This document shows, one piece after another, positions 1 to 8,597 of a stretch of 64,000 nucleotides of DNA. Every line of letters starts with the position of its first letter. Positions within the stretch are counted from its first letter, which is position 1. This DNA comes from Candidatus Heimdallarchaeota archaeon B3_Heim (GTDB taxonomy: Archaea; Asgardarchaeota; Heimdallarchaeia; Hodarchaeales; Hodarchaeaceae). The translations under genes and the position numbers were made by a program. The stretch spans positions 30,594 through 94,593 of the forward strand of contig NJBF01000009.1 of assembly GCA_003144275.1 (NCBI GenBank), in the 5' to 3' direction. The notes under the pieces are model-generated. The model was given only the letters and a program-made list of their open reading frames with translations, ran no database searches and was not told where the DNA came from.

Positions 1-2
1 CC

Positions 3-1352
3 TTGTTCTCATCAATCCCCCTTAAATTAAACAACATAGAAAATGTGATTTCAGACCTAATATCAGAAATAAAAAATCGAAAAATGTTTAGAGGAAAAGA
101 AGAGTTTATTGATCAACTGAAATTAGTACAAGAAGAGAAATTAGCTATCTCTCAACTTATTTCCTCTTCTATGGGTAAAGCTGATCTATTAAATAAACTT
201 AATCAAGATTTGGCTGAAATCGAGGATAAAATTGTAAATGCTACGGATGTGGGTGTTGACTCAACAATTAGTGTGTTTGAAGAAAGAAGAAAATTGTTTC
301 GAGAGCAATTAAATAACATAGAAAACGAATTTAACCTTAATTTAGGCAAAGAAGTTAATGATTCTTTGTTAACCATAAAACAGGGACTTAATGATCAAAT
401 AATGACTTTAAAAATTGATTCAGACAACTTATTCAGAAGATTAACACAGGAACTAAAATCAGAATTAGAAAATTCTACGAAAATATTTTCAGAGGTAATC
501 TTGAATTCTATTAACGAGTTCAAACAAAATTTCAAAGTGAATCTTGAAGCAAGTAAGACTAAAGTTATCGAAGAGAGTGAACTAGTCCAAAAAATTGCAA
601 ATATCGGTGAATTAAGCAATCAGGTAAAAATGAATCTCAACAACGCCTCTAAGAATATAATAGATCTTGATACGTCATTAAATTCATATTTTTCAGGGTT
701 AACGAATTTTACTTCCAACTATGCTGATGAACAGCTCAATACGTTCGTTTCCAACTTGAATGAGTCAAAAATGAGAATTGATGAATTTCTTGAGCAGACA
801 GAGAGACAACTCGAACACGAAGTCTCTGCGTTGATCTTTACTATCAAGGAAATGAAACAGAAACTGAGCAAAGTAACAAACGTGATGAGTTCTGTTGAAT
901 TAAGTGAACTAGATCCATCATTATTGGACACCGATCTTGTGATTGGAGAACCAGTTATTATTTTGCTCCTTCGAGACTTAACTGTAAGGACAAAATCGTC
1001 TCTAACTATACTTATGCCTCGTCCTGAATTACAAACTTTAATAGCTGCCTCTAAATTGCCGTTTAAGACTCGTGTAACTATTATTGGGGATTTCCTTAAA
1101 GTACCTAAAACCACTCTAAAAAAAGTTACATCTTCCTCCAATATTCGCTTAAAACAACTTGATGGTATTGAATTTTGGGGGTGTATTCGAGATGCAGAAG
1201 AACTTCTGATTTGCCCTGAACCAAAAAATCCAGAAAAAGAAGAATTAGTTGGAGTAATCACAACAAATGGAAATCTAGTTGACTTATTCACACAAGAAAT
1301 TATTACCTATACTACTAGAAGCAGGGAAATTCTCCCTTCTGATTTAGAATAA
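3..1352 (+). CDS. Coiled-coil protein with TrmB-like sensor domain (5' partial)
   Basis: The reading frame is open from the window edge, so the true start lies upstream. About 300 residues of charged heptad-like sequence rich in Lys, Glu, Leu and Asn predict long coiled coils. The last ~140 residues (from about PVIILLLRDL) form an alpha/beta domain with a conserved-looking FWGCIRDAEELLICPE segment and a closing GVITTNGNLVDLF stretch. That arrangement resembles the C-terminal PLD-like sensor domain of archaeal TrmB regulators. No helix-turn-helix is visible in the part seen, though one could lie before the window. It may be a regulator or a structural protein using this fold as a ligand or partner module; the domain call is moderate and the function unknown. 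Confidence 0.6.
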   Translation: MFSSIPLKLNNIENVISDLISEIKNRKMFRGKEEFIDQLKLVQEEKLAISQLISSSMGKADLLNKLNQDLAEIEDKIVNATDVGVDSTISVFEERRKLFREQLNNIENEFNLNLGKEVNDSLLTIKQGLNDQIMTLKIDSDNLFRRLTQELKSELENSTKIFSEVILNSINEFKQNFKVNLEASKTKVIEESELVQKIANIGELSNQVKMNLNNASKNIIDLDTSLNSYFSGLTNFTSNYADEQLNTFVSNLNESKMRIDEFLEQTERQLEHEVSALIFTIKEMKQKLSKVTNVMSSVELSELDPSLLDTDLVIGEPVIILLLRDLTVRTKSSLTILMPRPELQTLIAASKLPFKTRVTIIGDFLKVPKTTLKKVTSSSNIRLKQLDGIEFWGCIRDAEELLICPEPKNPEKEELVGVITTNGNLVDLFTQEIITYTTRSREILPSDLE

Positions 1353-1409
1353 GATCTGTTGCTAAGATGATCTATAAGAGTCTGTCAGGATTTTATGTTC
1401 ATAACCGAA

Positions 1410-2168
1410 CTAGGATCCGCTTTTTGATTTTTCTAGGGCGGATTTTATGGATTCATCATCTTCAGCAACTCTTTCTGTCGAAAAAATAGTTATTTCACCG
1501 TTTTGGACCTCAAACTCAATGCGTCCCTTGGAATATTCAACAGTAAAAGTACTTTTCTGTCTTCTGAGATATACATCGCCGTATTCGCTTAAAGCGACAA
1601 TAAAACTTCCCGCAATGTTCTCTGTTGGCAGATCTACCATTTCTGTCCTGGGTACTTTTGTTTGTTCAGACTCTTTGGAAATCGGTAATTCTTCAGGTTT
1701 CTCCATCTCCATTACGACTTGAGCAATTTGTGGTTGTTGTTGCTCTGTTGGTTCATGAATCAAGAAAGTGGTAACATAATCGAGCTCGGAAGGAATTGTA
1801 GGACGCTTAACTTGACTTTTCTTTTCTTTTTTCTGAGCGGGGAATTCGCTGAGTGTATATTTATGACCTTCCTGCAACAGAATATCAGGTATCTCATCTG
1901 ATTTGATTATTTCAACCTTAAATCCTCCCCCGATTCTTAAGCTTGTATTAGGTAACGTAAAACCACTTTTTGCTATAGATTGAACTCGTCGTTCAATAAT
2001 TTTTTTACTAATCAAAGATAGTTCTTTGGGAATGGTAACAGATATCGATTCTGCACCTTCATCAATTCTAAGAACTGCTTCATCAGATGTGGGCTCATTC
2101 TTTTTGTCTAGGAAAACAAATCCATCTGTTGTCCAGACACAGGTAACAACTATGTCCTTGGTGCTCAT
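1410..2168 (-). CDS. Hypothetical protein, two-domain, linker-rich
   Basis: 252 residues starting at ATG, with GAGG about 8 bases upstream as ribosome site. The first ~115 residues (VVTCVWTTDGFVFL through the basic KKEKK stretch) look like a compact alpha/beta domain. A Gln/Glu/Pro-rich linker follows, then a second beta-rich segment (SFIVALSEYGDVYLRR to EITIFSTERV). No transmembrane segment or signal peptide is visible. It lies 12 bases downstream of the gene at 2181-2999 on the same strand, so the two are probably one transcript. I do not recognise the family. Confidence 0.6.
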   Translation of the reverse strand: MSTKDIVVTCVWTTDGFVFLDKKNEPTSDEAVLRIDEGAESISVTIPKELSLISKKIIERRVQSIAKSGFTLPNTSLRIGGGFKVEIIKSDEIPDILLQEGHKYTLSEFPAQKKEKKSQVKRPTIPSELDYVTTFLIHEPTEQQQPQIAQVVMEMEKPEELPISKESEQTKVPRTEMVDLPTENIAGSFIVALSEYGDVYLRRQKSTFTVEYSKGRIEFEVQNGEITIFSTERVAEDDESIKSALEKSKSGS

Positions 2169-2180
2169 AAATCGTCCCTC

Positions 2181-2999
2181 TCAATCTTCGTCTTCGTCAC
2201 GAAGAATTTTTAACGCCTCCCGAAGAGAGAGTGAAAGCATATCGTCTTCCTCATTGGTTTTTTCTCCGATCTCATCTTTTGTTAGAAGCATGTCACTTAG
2301 CGAGGGAGAAGGATCAGCAGGGGGTGATGTTTCGAGTCCACTGGCTTGTAGTGCTTCATCCAAAGCTGATAGTTTATCAGAAGGTTCGACTGCTGGGATC
2401 GCAGTGGGTGTTGGCGTTGGTTGTATGGGTTTGGGTGCAGGCACTGGTTCTGAAAATACTGGTTGAGGTTGTGTTATTTCTGGAATGATCGGCTCAGGTA
2501 TAGATGGGCTAACTGGCTCTGGTGTTGGAGTGGGGATAACTGCCGAAGTGTGTTCAGGAGTACTAAGCATATCTTCCAATGGATTGACTGGTTCTGCAAC
2601 TGGCTGAGCTGCTTGAACGGGCGCATCACCTACAAAATCTTCTAAGGGGTTAACGGCCACTTGTATCCCGACTTTCGCAGCAAGATTAGATTTAGTACCT
2701 GATAGGAATACCAGATATTTTGGGATATTATTCAATTCTGACCATTTCTTTACTGATAATTTAGCCATATCTCGAACCCCTTCCCAATATTTAGGAGGTT
2801 TTCCTTCCTGATCAACAGGTATTGATATTCCTAATCTTTGACCGAGAGAAGAACTGATTTTAGATTCGGCTTTGGTTTGAATTTGAGCTAGAAAATCATT
2901 CATATTATGTATTTTCTGCGTAGAATGAAGGTGACTTGCAATTTGAAGAACTAAATCTAAGGATTCTATAGCGGCTTCAATATATACTTTATCGATCAT
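2181..2999 (-). CDS. Hypothetical protein, helical N-terminus with Pro-rich tail
   Basis: 272 residues. Residues 1-115 are predicted helical and folded (IDKVYIEAAIESLDLVLQIA, then KYWEGVRDMAKLSVKKW). Residues ~120-235 are a low-complexity Pro/Glu/Val/Thr linker containing two copies of a VNPLED motif. The last ~40 residues are acidic and helical (LSLREALKILRDEDED). This ordered-head, disordered-linker, acidic-helix layout suggests an adaptor or scaffold protein. It is the first gene of a likely two-gene operon with 1410-2168. The family is not recognised. Confidence 0.6.
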   Translation of the reverse strand: MIDKVYIEAAIESLDLVLQIASHLHSTQKIHNMNDFLAQIQTKAESKISSSLGQRLGISIPVDQEGKPPKYWEGVRDMAKLSVKKWSELNNIPKYLVFLSGTKSNLAAKVGIQVAVNPLEDFVGDAPVQAAQPVAEPVNPLEDMLSTPEHTSAVIPTPTPEPVSPSIPEPIIPEITQPQPVFSEPVPAPKPIQPTPTPTAIPAVEPSDKLSALDEALQASGLETSPPADPSPSLSDMLLTKDEIGEKTNEEDDMLSLSLREALKILRDEDED

Positions 3000-3214
3000 T
3001 TTTATTCATTTTCCTTGTGTCATTTGCACATTCGACAATACATTTACTGATCCATACATTATTGTTTCTAATCATTTAGTACATGAAATTCCTATTTAAA
3101 AAAGTAATTTTTTCCCGAAGTATTATGTAAAACCATAAATTTCATTTTATTCTGCAAAAACATACGATAAATTTATTTTTTTAATATTTGCAACCATGTA
3201 CTTTGAAAGAAGTT

Positions 3215-3922
3215 CTAATGATCATCCACATATTCCTTAACTTCTGTAAAATCTCGTGCATCAATCCGATCAGGTAGATCATTACCCCAAGAACATCGAA
3301 GATCGATTTGAATATCCGTTTGCACTCCATATATCGGGATAGTTCCAAGATTCCTCATTCGGGAGATTAAAGCAATAGTAACAACATCGCCTACCTCAAC
3401 ATTATATTCTTCTGCAACTTCCATCGTATAATCAAATGCCGCTTCAAGGTTTTCGCCTGTTGATATAATATCTTCAACAAATAGAATTGAAACATTTTCA
3501 TCCGTATAATCAGCAAACTTTTCTTCAAAGGCGGGATCATGGTAGTCTTCAAAGATAATTTCATCTTCAAAATCGCGAGCCTCTGTTTTGGGTTTGAAAT
3601 ATGTCCAGACAAAATCATCTATCTTATTTTCGATTAAATCGATTAACTGGAACCCTCCTCGAGCAACGTAGATTACTATCCATCTCTTTTTTTCAAATTT
3701 TGGATAAAGCAGTTTCCAATCTTGTTCAGCCCAATTTGCTAAATCATTAAACGGTAAGATTTGGGCTCCTTCATCAGGGGGGTAAGGGCCTGAGTCGTAA
3801 ATATATAATATTAGAGCTTTTTCCAACCCCTCCAATATCTCTTTGTAAGCCTTTTTTGCTGAAGGGTCCTTCTTAAGAATATCTGGGATTTCAACTTCCT
3901 TTTTGCTGAGGAAAAAAACCAA
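3215..3922 (-). CDS. Phosphoribosyltransferase-like protein
   Basis: 235 residues. The segment VSILFVEDIISTGENLEAA near residue 145 matches the PRPP-binding loop of type I phosphoribosyltransferases, with Glu-Asp in place of the usual Asp-Asp and the Thr-Gly kept. WIVIYVARGGFQLIDLI around residue 80 matches the early loop-I strand with its Arg-Gly. The remainder is unusually acidic and does not match a particular salvage enzyme, so the substrate is unassigned. The start is TTG, chosen because GGAGG lies 7 bases upstream and no in-frame ATG follows closely. It stands alone between convergent and divergent neighbours. Confidence 0.65.
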   Translation of the reverse strand: MVFFLSKKEVEIPDILKKDPSAKKAYKEILEGLEKALILYIYDSGPYPPDEGAQILPFNDLANWAEQDWKLLYPKFEKKRWIVIYVARGGFQLIDLIENKIDDFVWTYFKPKTEARDFEDEIIFEDYHDPAFEEKFADYTDENVSILFVEDIISTGENLEAAFDYTMEVAEEYNVEVGDVVTIALISRMRNLGTIPIYGVQTDIQIDLRCSWGNDLPDRIDARDFTEVKEYVDDH

Positions 3923-4216
3923 GCATAAGCCTCCGAATTTTTTCTCTATCTCTTTAATGTATATTTTGATTGAGGAATCGTGATTAATTCATATTAGAAA
4001 TTCAATAGAAACGTTTTTTCAATCAAGTAACGAAAAAATGGTTCGATTCTTTTAAATCTGTGCAAATCATAGAAGTTCATTTTTAACTTCCCTCAATGAA
4101 TTCGTAAAAAGAGAGGAATTACTAATTTAAATTAGCGGTTCAATGGGTTACATATTTAAAATTCGTTCTATTTAGAAGAGAGAGAGTTGACACTATTTTA
4201 AAATGTAATTTGAATA

Positions 4217-4238
4217 CATGATCAAATTTGTCGGACAA
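4217..4238 (+). repeat. 22-bp end repeat, left copy
   Basis: Begins CATGATCAAATTTG and ends TCGGACAA. The core TTGTC-G-GACAA is an 11-bp palindrome. Related copies are at 5606-5627 (inverted), 31304-31325 and 33906-33938. Confidence 0.7.
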
Positions 4239-4332
4239 GTAAAAAAATTGAGGTTGAAAAAAGGCAAGTCATTTTCGTTTTCGGGGACCTCTCTCTGGTA
4301 CAAGGTTAAATACAAGAAAAACAGTCCAATAA

Positions 4333-5595
4333 ATGGGAATGCGAGCCAAAAAACAGACACACCCACAACTGACAATAAGAATCCAAATGAAATCAAAGCC
4401 CATTTTTGTGGATTTGTGTACACGAGCCAAAAACTTGTATAATAGAGCTACCTACCAGGTGCGACAAGAATTTTTTGCCACAGGAAACTGGTTGCAGTAT
4501 ACAACTCTTTATCATCAACTAAAGCATGAACCAGTCTATTTGGCACTAAAAGAAATCTCTGATAGCTATCTCCCTCAACAAGTCCTCCGCCAGGTGGAAC
4601 AAACCTGGAGAAGTTATTTTAATGCAATGAAAGTCTGGAAAAAAGAACCCAGTAAGTTTCTTGGTCAGCCTCGTCTTCCAGGCTATAAAGCAAAAAATGG
4701 CCTTCATGTGCTTAGCTTTCCACGACCCCGTGTCCGAATCCGAGGAACAGAGGTATTATTTGCACGGAATTTAATGGCTCGTGGATTTCCCTCGTTTCCA
4801 GTGGGAAATCTCCCTGTTTCTAGAAAAACCTGTACGGGTGCTAGATTAGTGCCGTTTTATGATCGATTTGTGGTTGAAATTCTGTATGAAACCGAAGTAA
4901 AGTCGTTATCCTCATTTAAAGAATCACCTAGAGCTATTGGTATAGATCTTGGGATTACTAACCTCGTAGCTACGTCAGACGGCTTACTCGTCAAAGGCGG
5001 GGTGGTAAAAACCGTCAATCAATGGTACAACAAGCAATTAGCCTATTTTAAATCACTCGCAAAAAAACACAATCAACAACATAATACACGTCGAATGCAA
5101 CGGATGCATCGTGTCCGCGCAAATAAGATCAGTGATTATTTCCATCAAACCTCTCGAACAATTATTAATCACTGTTTACAGAAAAATATTCACACCCTTG
5201 TTGTTGGCTATAATTCCTTTTGGAAACAGCATTGTAATTTGGGAAAACGAACAAACCAATCATTCGTCCAAATACCCTTTTTTAAATTACTTCATATGCT
5301 TGAATATAAAGCTAAATTAGTGGGTATATCCGTTATTCGTGTCTCAGAAGCATATACTTCTCAACAGTGTAGTGATTGTGGTATAATTGATAAATGTAAC
5401 CGAAGATCGCGAGGATTGTACCATTGTCGTTCCTGTGGCCTTCGTCTTAACGCCGATCACAATGCCGCCATTAATATTCTTCAGCGTTCATCTCTTGATA
5501 AACAAGTAGTCCCTTCGGTCAGTTCAAGCTCTATTTGTTCTGATCAGCCGGATAGGGGATGTGTGACTCATCCTGTCGTGACTCAAAAAGTTTAG
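4333..5595 (+). CDS. tnpB: TnpB, IS605 OrfB-family RNA-guided nuclease
   Basis: 420 residues. All three RuvC acidic positions are present: Asp in AIGIDLGITNLVA, Glu in RVSEAYTSQQCSDCG, and Asp in LRLNADHNAAINIL. A zinc ribbon sits between the last two (CSDCG, then CRSCG). TnpB proteins are RNA-guided DNA endonucleases that help IS200/605 elements persist; the guide RNA normally derives from the 3' end of the gene and element, here about 5450-5627. The N-terminal ~15 residues are uncertain. The family-like sequence starts near IQMKSKPIF, and the ATG at 4333 is the best available start. Confidence 0.9.
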   Translation: MGMRAKKQTHPQLTIRIQMKSKPIFVDLCTRAKNLYNRATYQVRQEFFATGNWLQYTTLYHQLKHEPVYLALKEISDSYLPQQVLRQVEQTWRSYFNAMKVWKKEPSKFLGQPRLPGYKAKNGLHVLSFPRPRVRIRGTEVLFARNLMARGFPSFPVGNLPVSRKTCTGARLVPFYDRFVVEILYETEVKSLSSFKESPRAIGIDLGITNLVATSDGLLVKGGVVKTVNQWYNKQLAYFKSLAKKHNQQHNTRRMQRMHRVRANKISDYFHQTSRTIINHCLQKNIHTLVVGYNSFWKQHCNLGKRTNQSFVQIPFFKLLHMLEYKAKLVGISVIRVSEAYTSQQCSDCGIIDKCNRRSRGLYHCRSCGLRLNADHNAAINILQRSSLDKQVVPSVSSSSICSDQPDRGCVTHPVVTQKV

Positions 5596-5605
5596 TATTC
5601 TTTTT

Positions 5606-5627
5606 TTGTCCGACAAATCTAGTCATG
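5606..5627 (-). repeat. 22-bp end repeat, right copy (inverted)
   Basis: Reverse complement of the repeat at 4217-4238 with three mismatches, about 10 bases after the tnpB stop codon. It contains TTGTCCGACAA. Confidence 0.7.
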
Positions 5628-5899
5628 TTCTAAACTACTGATATAAAATTTGTTGTGTGTAGTTATTTGAATCAGAAGAAAGTTGTATCGTTATTTACAC
5701 TATATGAATAGTAAGAAAAAGTGATTTAACAAAAAATACGTGAACTTATTTAGAAAGAGACACTTACAAAATTCAGAAGCATTAATAATATGGATTTTAC
5801 CCCTTTTAGCTAGAAACTTATCGGTTTTCATTTCAATTAAATCAATTCTATAAGAAGAATATTTAAGCCTTCACAGATCTAGAGAGGAGAAATACTAAT

Positions 5900-7252
5900 A
5901 TGTCGTTTGTTAACGAGCTTTTTGAACGTTTAAGTAAATCTAATACTGCTAACGATGTCCAAACTGCACTAGCATCTCTAAATGAAATACAGGATCTAAT
6001 CGAACGGACTAAAGCTGCTCGAGAAACAGTCCAACTTATTCAATCGTATGGACAGGAATTGGTTGGAAAGGGACAATTCAAAAATGCTGCCAACCAGTTT
6101 TATTCAGGCTCTCAAGTTGTTAAAAACTTTTTAAATGACCCAAATCTTGAAAATCAGTGTTTAATTTTGTCCGCACAGGCATTAGCGAATGCTTCTCAAG
6201 AGCATATTACATGGGATGATTTGATAGGGGGTGCAGCGTGTATGACAATATCTTCATTATTAAGAATTATAACCGGAGATTGGAATGTTAATAGTCACCT
6301 TGACGATTTTATTAAAGCTAATGACTTTTCAAATAATCAAGCGGCAACCGCTTGCCTTTACATTCCCTATAATCTGGTTACAGCGGTCAATAGGTCAAAT
6401 CCTAACCCAGAATTGCTTCAACAGGCTTCAGACTTCACAGAACAATATTTGATGACTGCAAAACCCGCATCAATGTTTGTAGATGGAATAAAGAGAGCTC
6501 TTGACTTAACACGTCAAGTTTTAATGGATACAACGAAATTTCCCTCAATCAAAGCGAAATTCAATTATAAAACTGATGTTATTTTCGGGGAGAAATTTAC
6601 TTTCTCTGTTCAACTCGAAAATATTGGTGAAGGTATTGCCAATAATGTGATAGCTACAATCAAAATTCCTTCCAACCTTACTATAGTGTCGGGCCAAAAT
6701 CAGATTTCTAGTGACCAATTACAGCCTGGTACCCTTTCTGAAGGACAATTTACGCTTATATGTCCATCAGGGGAAGGAAATGAGGAGATCTCTATTGAAA
6801 TACCTGTTTTCGCTGAATTTACTGATATTCTCGGTAATAAGAATTCTCTCTCCCTTGGAATGGCAATATTTCCTATCAGATCCGAGAAAAAAGGTGATAA
6901 ATTAACGAGTCAGCTAACTATCTTGAAAAAGAATCTTCGAGAGGCAGTTACCCCCTTTGAATCCACTGAGAATTTCGAGGTGAGACCAATAGTTCAGGGC
7001 ATGATCTCTATCATTGATAATCTTGCCACATCTACAGAGAGTAGAATTTCGAAAGGCGATTTTAAAACAGCAGAAGCGGAGTTAGAGCAACTAAACCAAA
7101 TTCAAACATTTTTTGGGCCACTCACGAGATTTCTCTCCTCATATCAAGATCGTGGTTTGGAAATTGTCAAAAGTCTAAAAGAAATTCATGAGCAAAGTCA
7201 AGAGTTAGTAAAATCGATTGAACAAATAGAGAACCGACTCCAATCAAGTTAG
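5900..7252 (+). CDS. Helical-repeat / beta-sandwich / coiled-coil protein
   Basis: 450 residues with ATG preceded by AGAGGAG. Residues 1-210 are helical and resemble TPR/SNAP-like alpha-solenoids (paired helices such as QELVGKGQFKNAANQFYSG). Residues ~215-330 are beta-rich and resemble a CARDB/adaptin-ear-like immunoglobulin fold (FTFSVQLENIGEGIANNVIA, then LTIVSGQNQISSDQLQPGTL). Residues ~345-450 form an amphipathic coiled coil ending in KEIHEQSQELVKSIEQIENR. No signal peptide or membrane segment is seen, so it is cytosolic. The layout recalls eukaryotic trafficking adaptors, but that is inference. It ends 4 bases before the convergent geranylgeranyl reductase gene. Confidence 0.65.
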   Translation: MSFVNELFERLSKSNTANDVQTALASLNEIQDLIERTKAARETVQLIQSYGQELVGKGQFKNAANQFYSGSQVVKNFLNDPNLENQCLILSAQALANASQEHITWDDLIGGAACMTISSLLRIITGDWNVNSHLDDFIKANDFSNNQAATACLYIPYNLVTAVNRSNPNPELLQQASDFTEQYLMTAKPASMFVDGIKRALDLTRQVLMDTTKFPSIKAKFNYKTDVIFGEKFTFSVQLENIGEGIANNVIATIKIPSNLTIVSGQNQISSDQLQPGTLSEGQFTLICPSGEGNEEISIEIPVFAEFTDILGNKNSLSLGMAIFPIRSEKKGDKLTSQLTILKKNLREAVTPFESTENFEVRPIVQGMISIIDNLATSTESRISKGDFKTAEAELEQLNQIQTFFGPLTRFLSSYQDRGLEIVKSLKEIHEQSQELVKSIEQIENRLQSS

Positions 7253-7256
7253 CAGC

Positions 7257-8522
7257 TCAAATTAAAAATCCTCTAAAGAAGCTGAGGCATACTTGCGGTG
7301 TCAATTTTAACCCCTTGGTAATTACTTTCGGTTGCAAGGCATAACGTAATAATCCAGAGCCATGTAAATCGATATCAGTAGATTTCATACTATTATCAAT
7401 TTGTGTTGTCTTGGCGATTCTAATCAAGTCATTCCAAACATTATCTGGTAAATATGAAATTGCTCTACGCAGATATTTCATAATACTGAGTTCAGGTTCA
7501 AAACACGATTTCCACTGTTTTTGATACTCTCTGCATCCCTGAAGAGGTGTAAAATCCTTCGATATTATTTTACTAGCATATTTTCCAGCTAACCGGCCGC
7601 AATAACCTCCAATATTTACTCCTCCGCCTGTAGTTGCCTTTGATTGTCCTGCAGCATCTCCAACAAGCATGAATTGCTCTAAGAAGGTTTTTTTAACGGG
7701 TCCAGATGCAGGTACAAACCCCCCATATGAATTAACTGGCTTTGCTTTCTTAGTACGCATTTTGATAACCGAATGCTTATGCAAGAACTTTTCCAAATAT
7801 AACCGAGTTTTACCAGAGTGTACTGGACTAACTGCAATTCCAATACGTGCAGACTCTTCATTAAGGGGGATAAACCAACCGAAAAATCCTGGTGCAACAT
7901 TATTTCCAAAAAATAATTCTGAACAATCGGGCTCAAAATCAACTAATCCCTTCATTTCGTACTGAATCGCAGGGAAAAGCCAATTCTGATTCGGTCTATA
8001 CAAACCGACTGAATGTGCTAGTCTTGCTTTTGATCCCTCTGCAGATATTAGGATATCACAGAAAATTTTCTTTGTGTTTTTCCCCTGCCTTATTAAGAGC
8101 TTCCATTTATTTCGATCGAAGTTAATCTCTTTTACATGATGGTTTGTATATATGCTAGCTCCTGCTCTTTCAGAACTCATTGCTAAATACTGATCAAGAG
8201 ACTTCCGATTGAGAACAACCAGAGAATCATTTTTTCTGTCAATTTGAAAAGAATTTCCATTTGGGGCTACGAATCGTGCTCGTTTAATTTCATTAACCAT
8301 GATCTTCTTTTGAATAATATTACGATTTACCCCTAAATTGAGTAACCCTTCTAAAGCGATTAATCCAGAACAGTGAGTTGGACTTCCAACCTGTTTATGT
8401 TCTTCAAAAATAGCTATTGATAAGTCTGAATTATTTACTGAGGCCTGTCGACCAGCTAAAGATCCTGAGGGTCCTGCACCTATGATTGCTATATCAATTT
8501 TTTTCTGTTCCCTCAATACCAT
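7257..8522 (-). CDS. Geranylgeranyl reductase family FAD protein
   Basis: 421 residues. It has an N-terminal Rossmann FAD site (GAGPSG, residues 15-20) followed by an FEEH-type acidic strand end, the family motif PTHCSGLI, and a second FAD motif GDAAGQSKATTGGGVNIGG. Members reduce the double bonds of geranylgeranyl chains in archaeal ether lipids, using FAD at the membrane surface. Length and motifs fit digeranylgeranylglycerophospholipid reductase, though the family also holds paralogues with other substrates. With G1P dehydrogenase (18588) and the prenyl synthase (37706) it gives the window an archaeal lipid signature. Confidence 0.85.
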   Translation of the reverse strand: MVLREQKKIDIAIIGAGPSGSLAGRQASVNNSDLSIAIFEEHKQVGSPTHCSGLIALEGLLNLGVNRNIIQKKIMVNEIKRARFVAPNGNSFQIDRKNDSLVVLNRKSLDQYLAMSSERAGASIYTNHHVKEINFDRNKWKLLIRQGKNTKKIFCDILISAEGSKARLAHSVGLYRPNQNWLFPAIQYEMKGLVDFEPDCSELFFGNNVAPGFFGWFIPLNEESARIGIAVSPVHSGKTRLYLEKFLHKHSVIKMRTKKAKPVNSYGGFVPASGPVKKTFLEQFMLVGDAAGQSKATTGGGVNIGGYCGRLAGKYASKIISKDFTPLQGCREYQKQWKSCFEPELSIMKYLRRAISYLPDNVWNDLIRIAKTTQIDNSMKSTDIDLHGSGLLRYALQPKVITKGLKLTPQVCLSFFRGFLI

Positions 8523-8597
8523 CCAAGAACAACCATATTTAGAAAATAAAAAGAAAAAAGGAAGAAGTGAACCGTAAAGGGTTGAGCTACGGTTTCT

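Larger units (their letters stand above)
4217..5627 (+). mobile_element. TnpB-only insertion element with 22-bp inverted ends
   Basis: A 1.4-kb unit carrying a TnpB gene. The ends at 4217-4238 and 5606-5627 are inverted copies of one 22-bp sequence (19/22 identical, with ATTTGTCGGACAA exact in both). No TnpA is present. IS200/IS605-type elements normally carry subterminal hairpins rather than long terminal inverted repeats, so the exact boundaries are inferred from the repeats and need comparison with an empty site. Confidence 0.6.

Noticed and set aside
719..1291. 190-codon minus-strand ORF in the first gene
   Set aside because: Antisense to a coherent coiled-coil/TrmB-like protein; Ser/Arg-rich composition typical of a shadow.
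4193..4423. Hydrophobic minus-strand ORF overlapping the start of the TnpB gene
   Set aside because: It lies inside the element's left end and is antisense to Lys/Asn-rich TnpB coding, which generates Phe/Leu-rich shadows.
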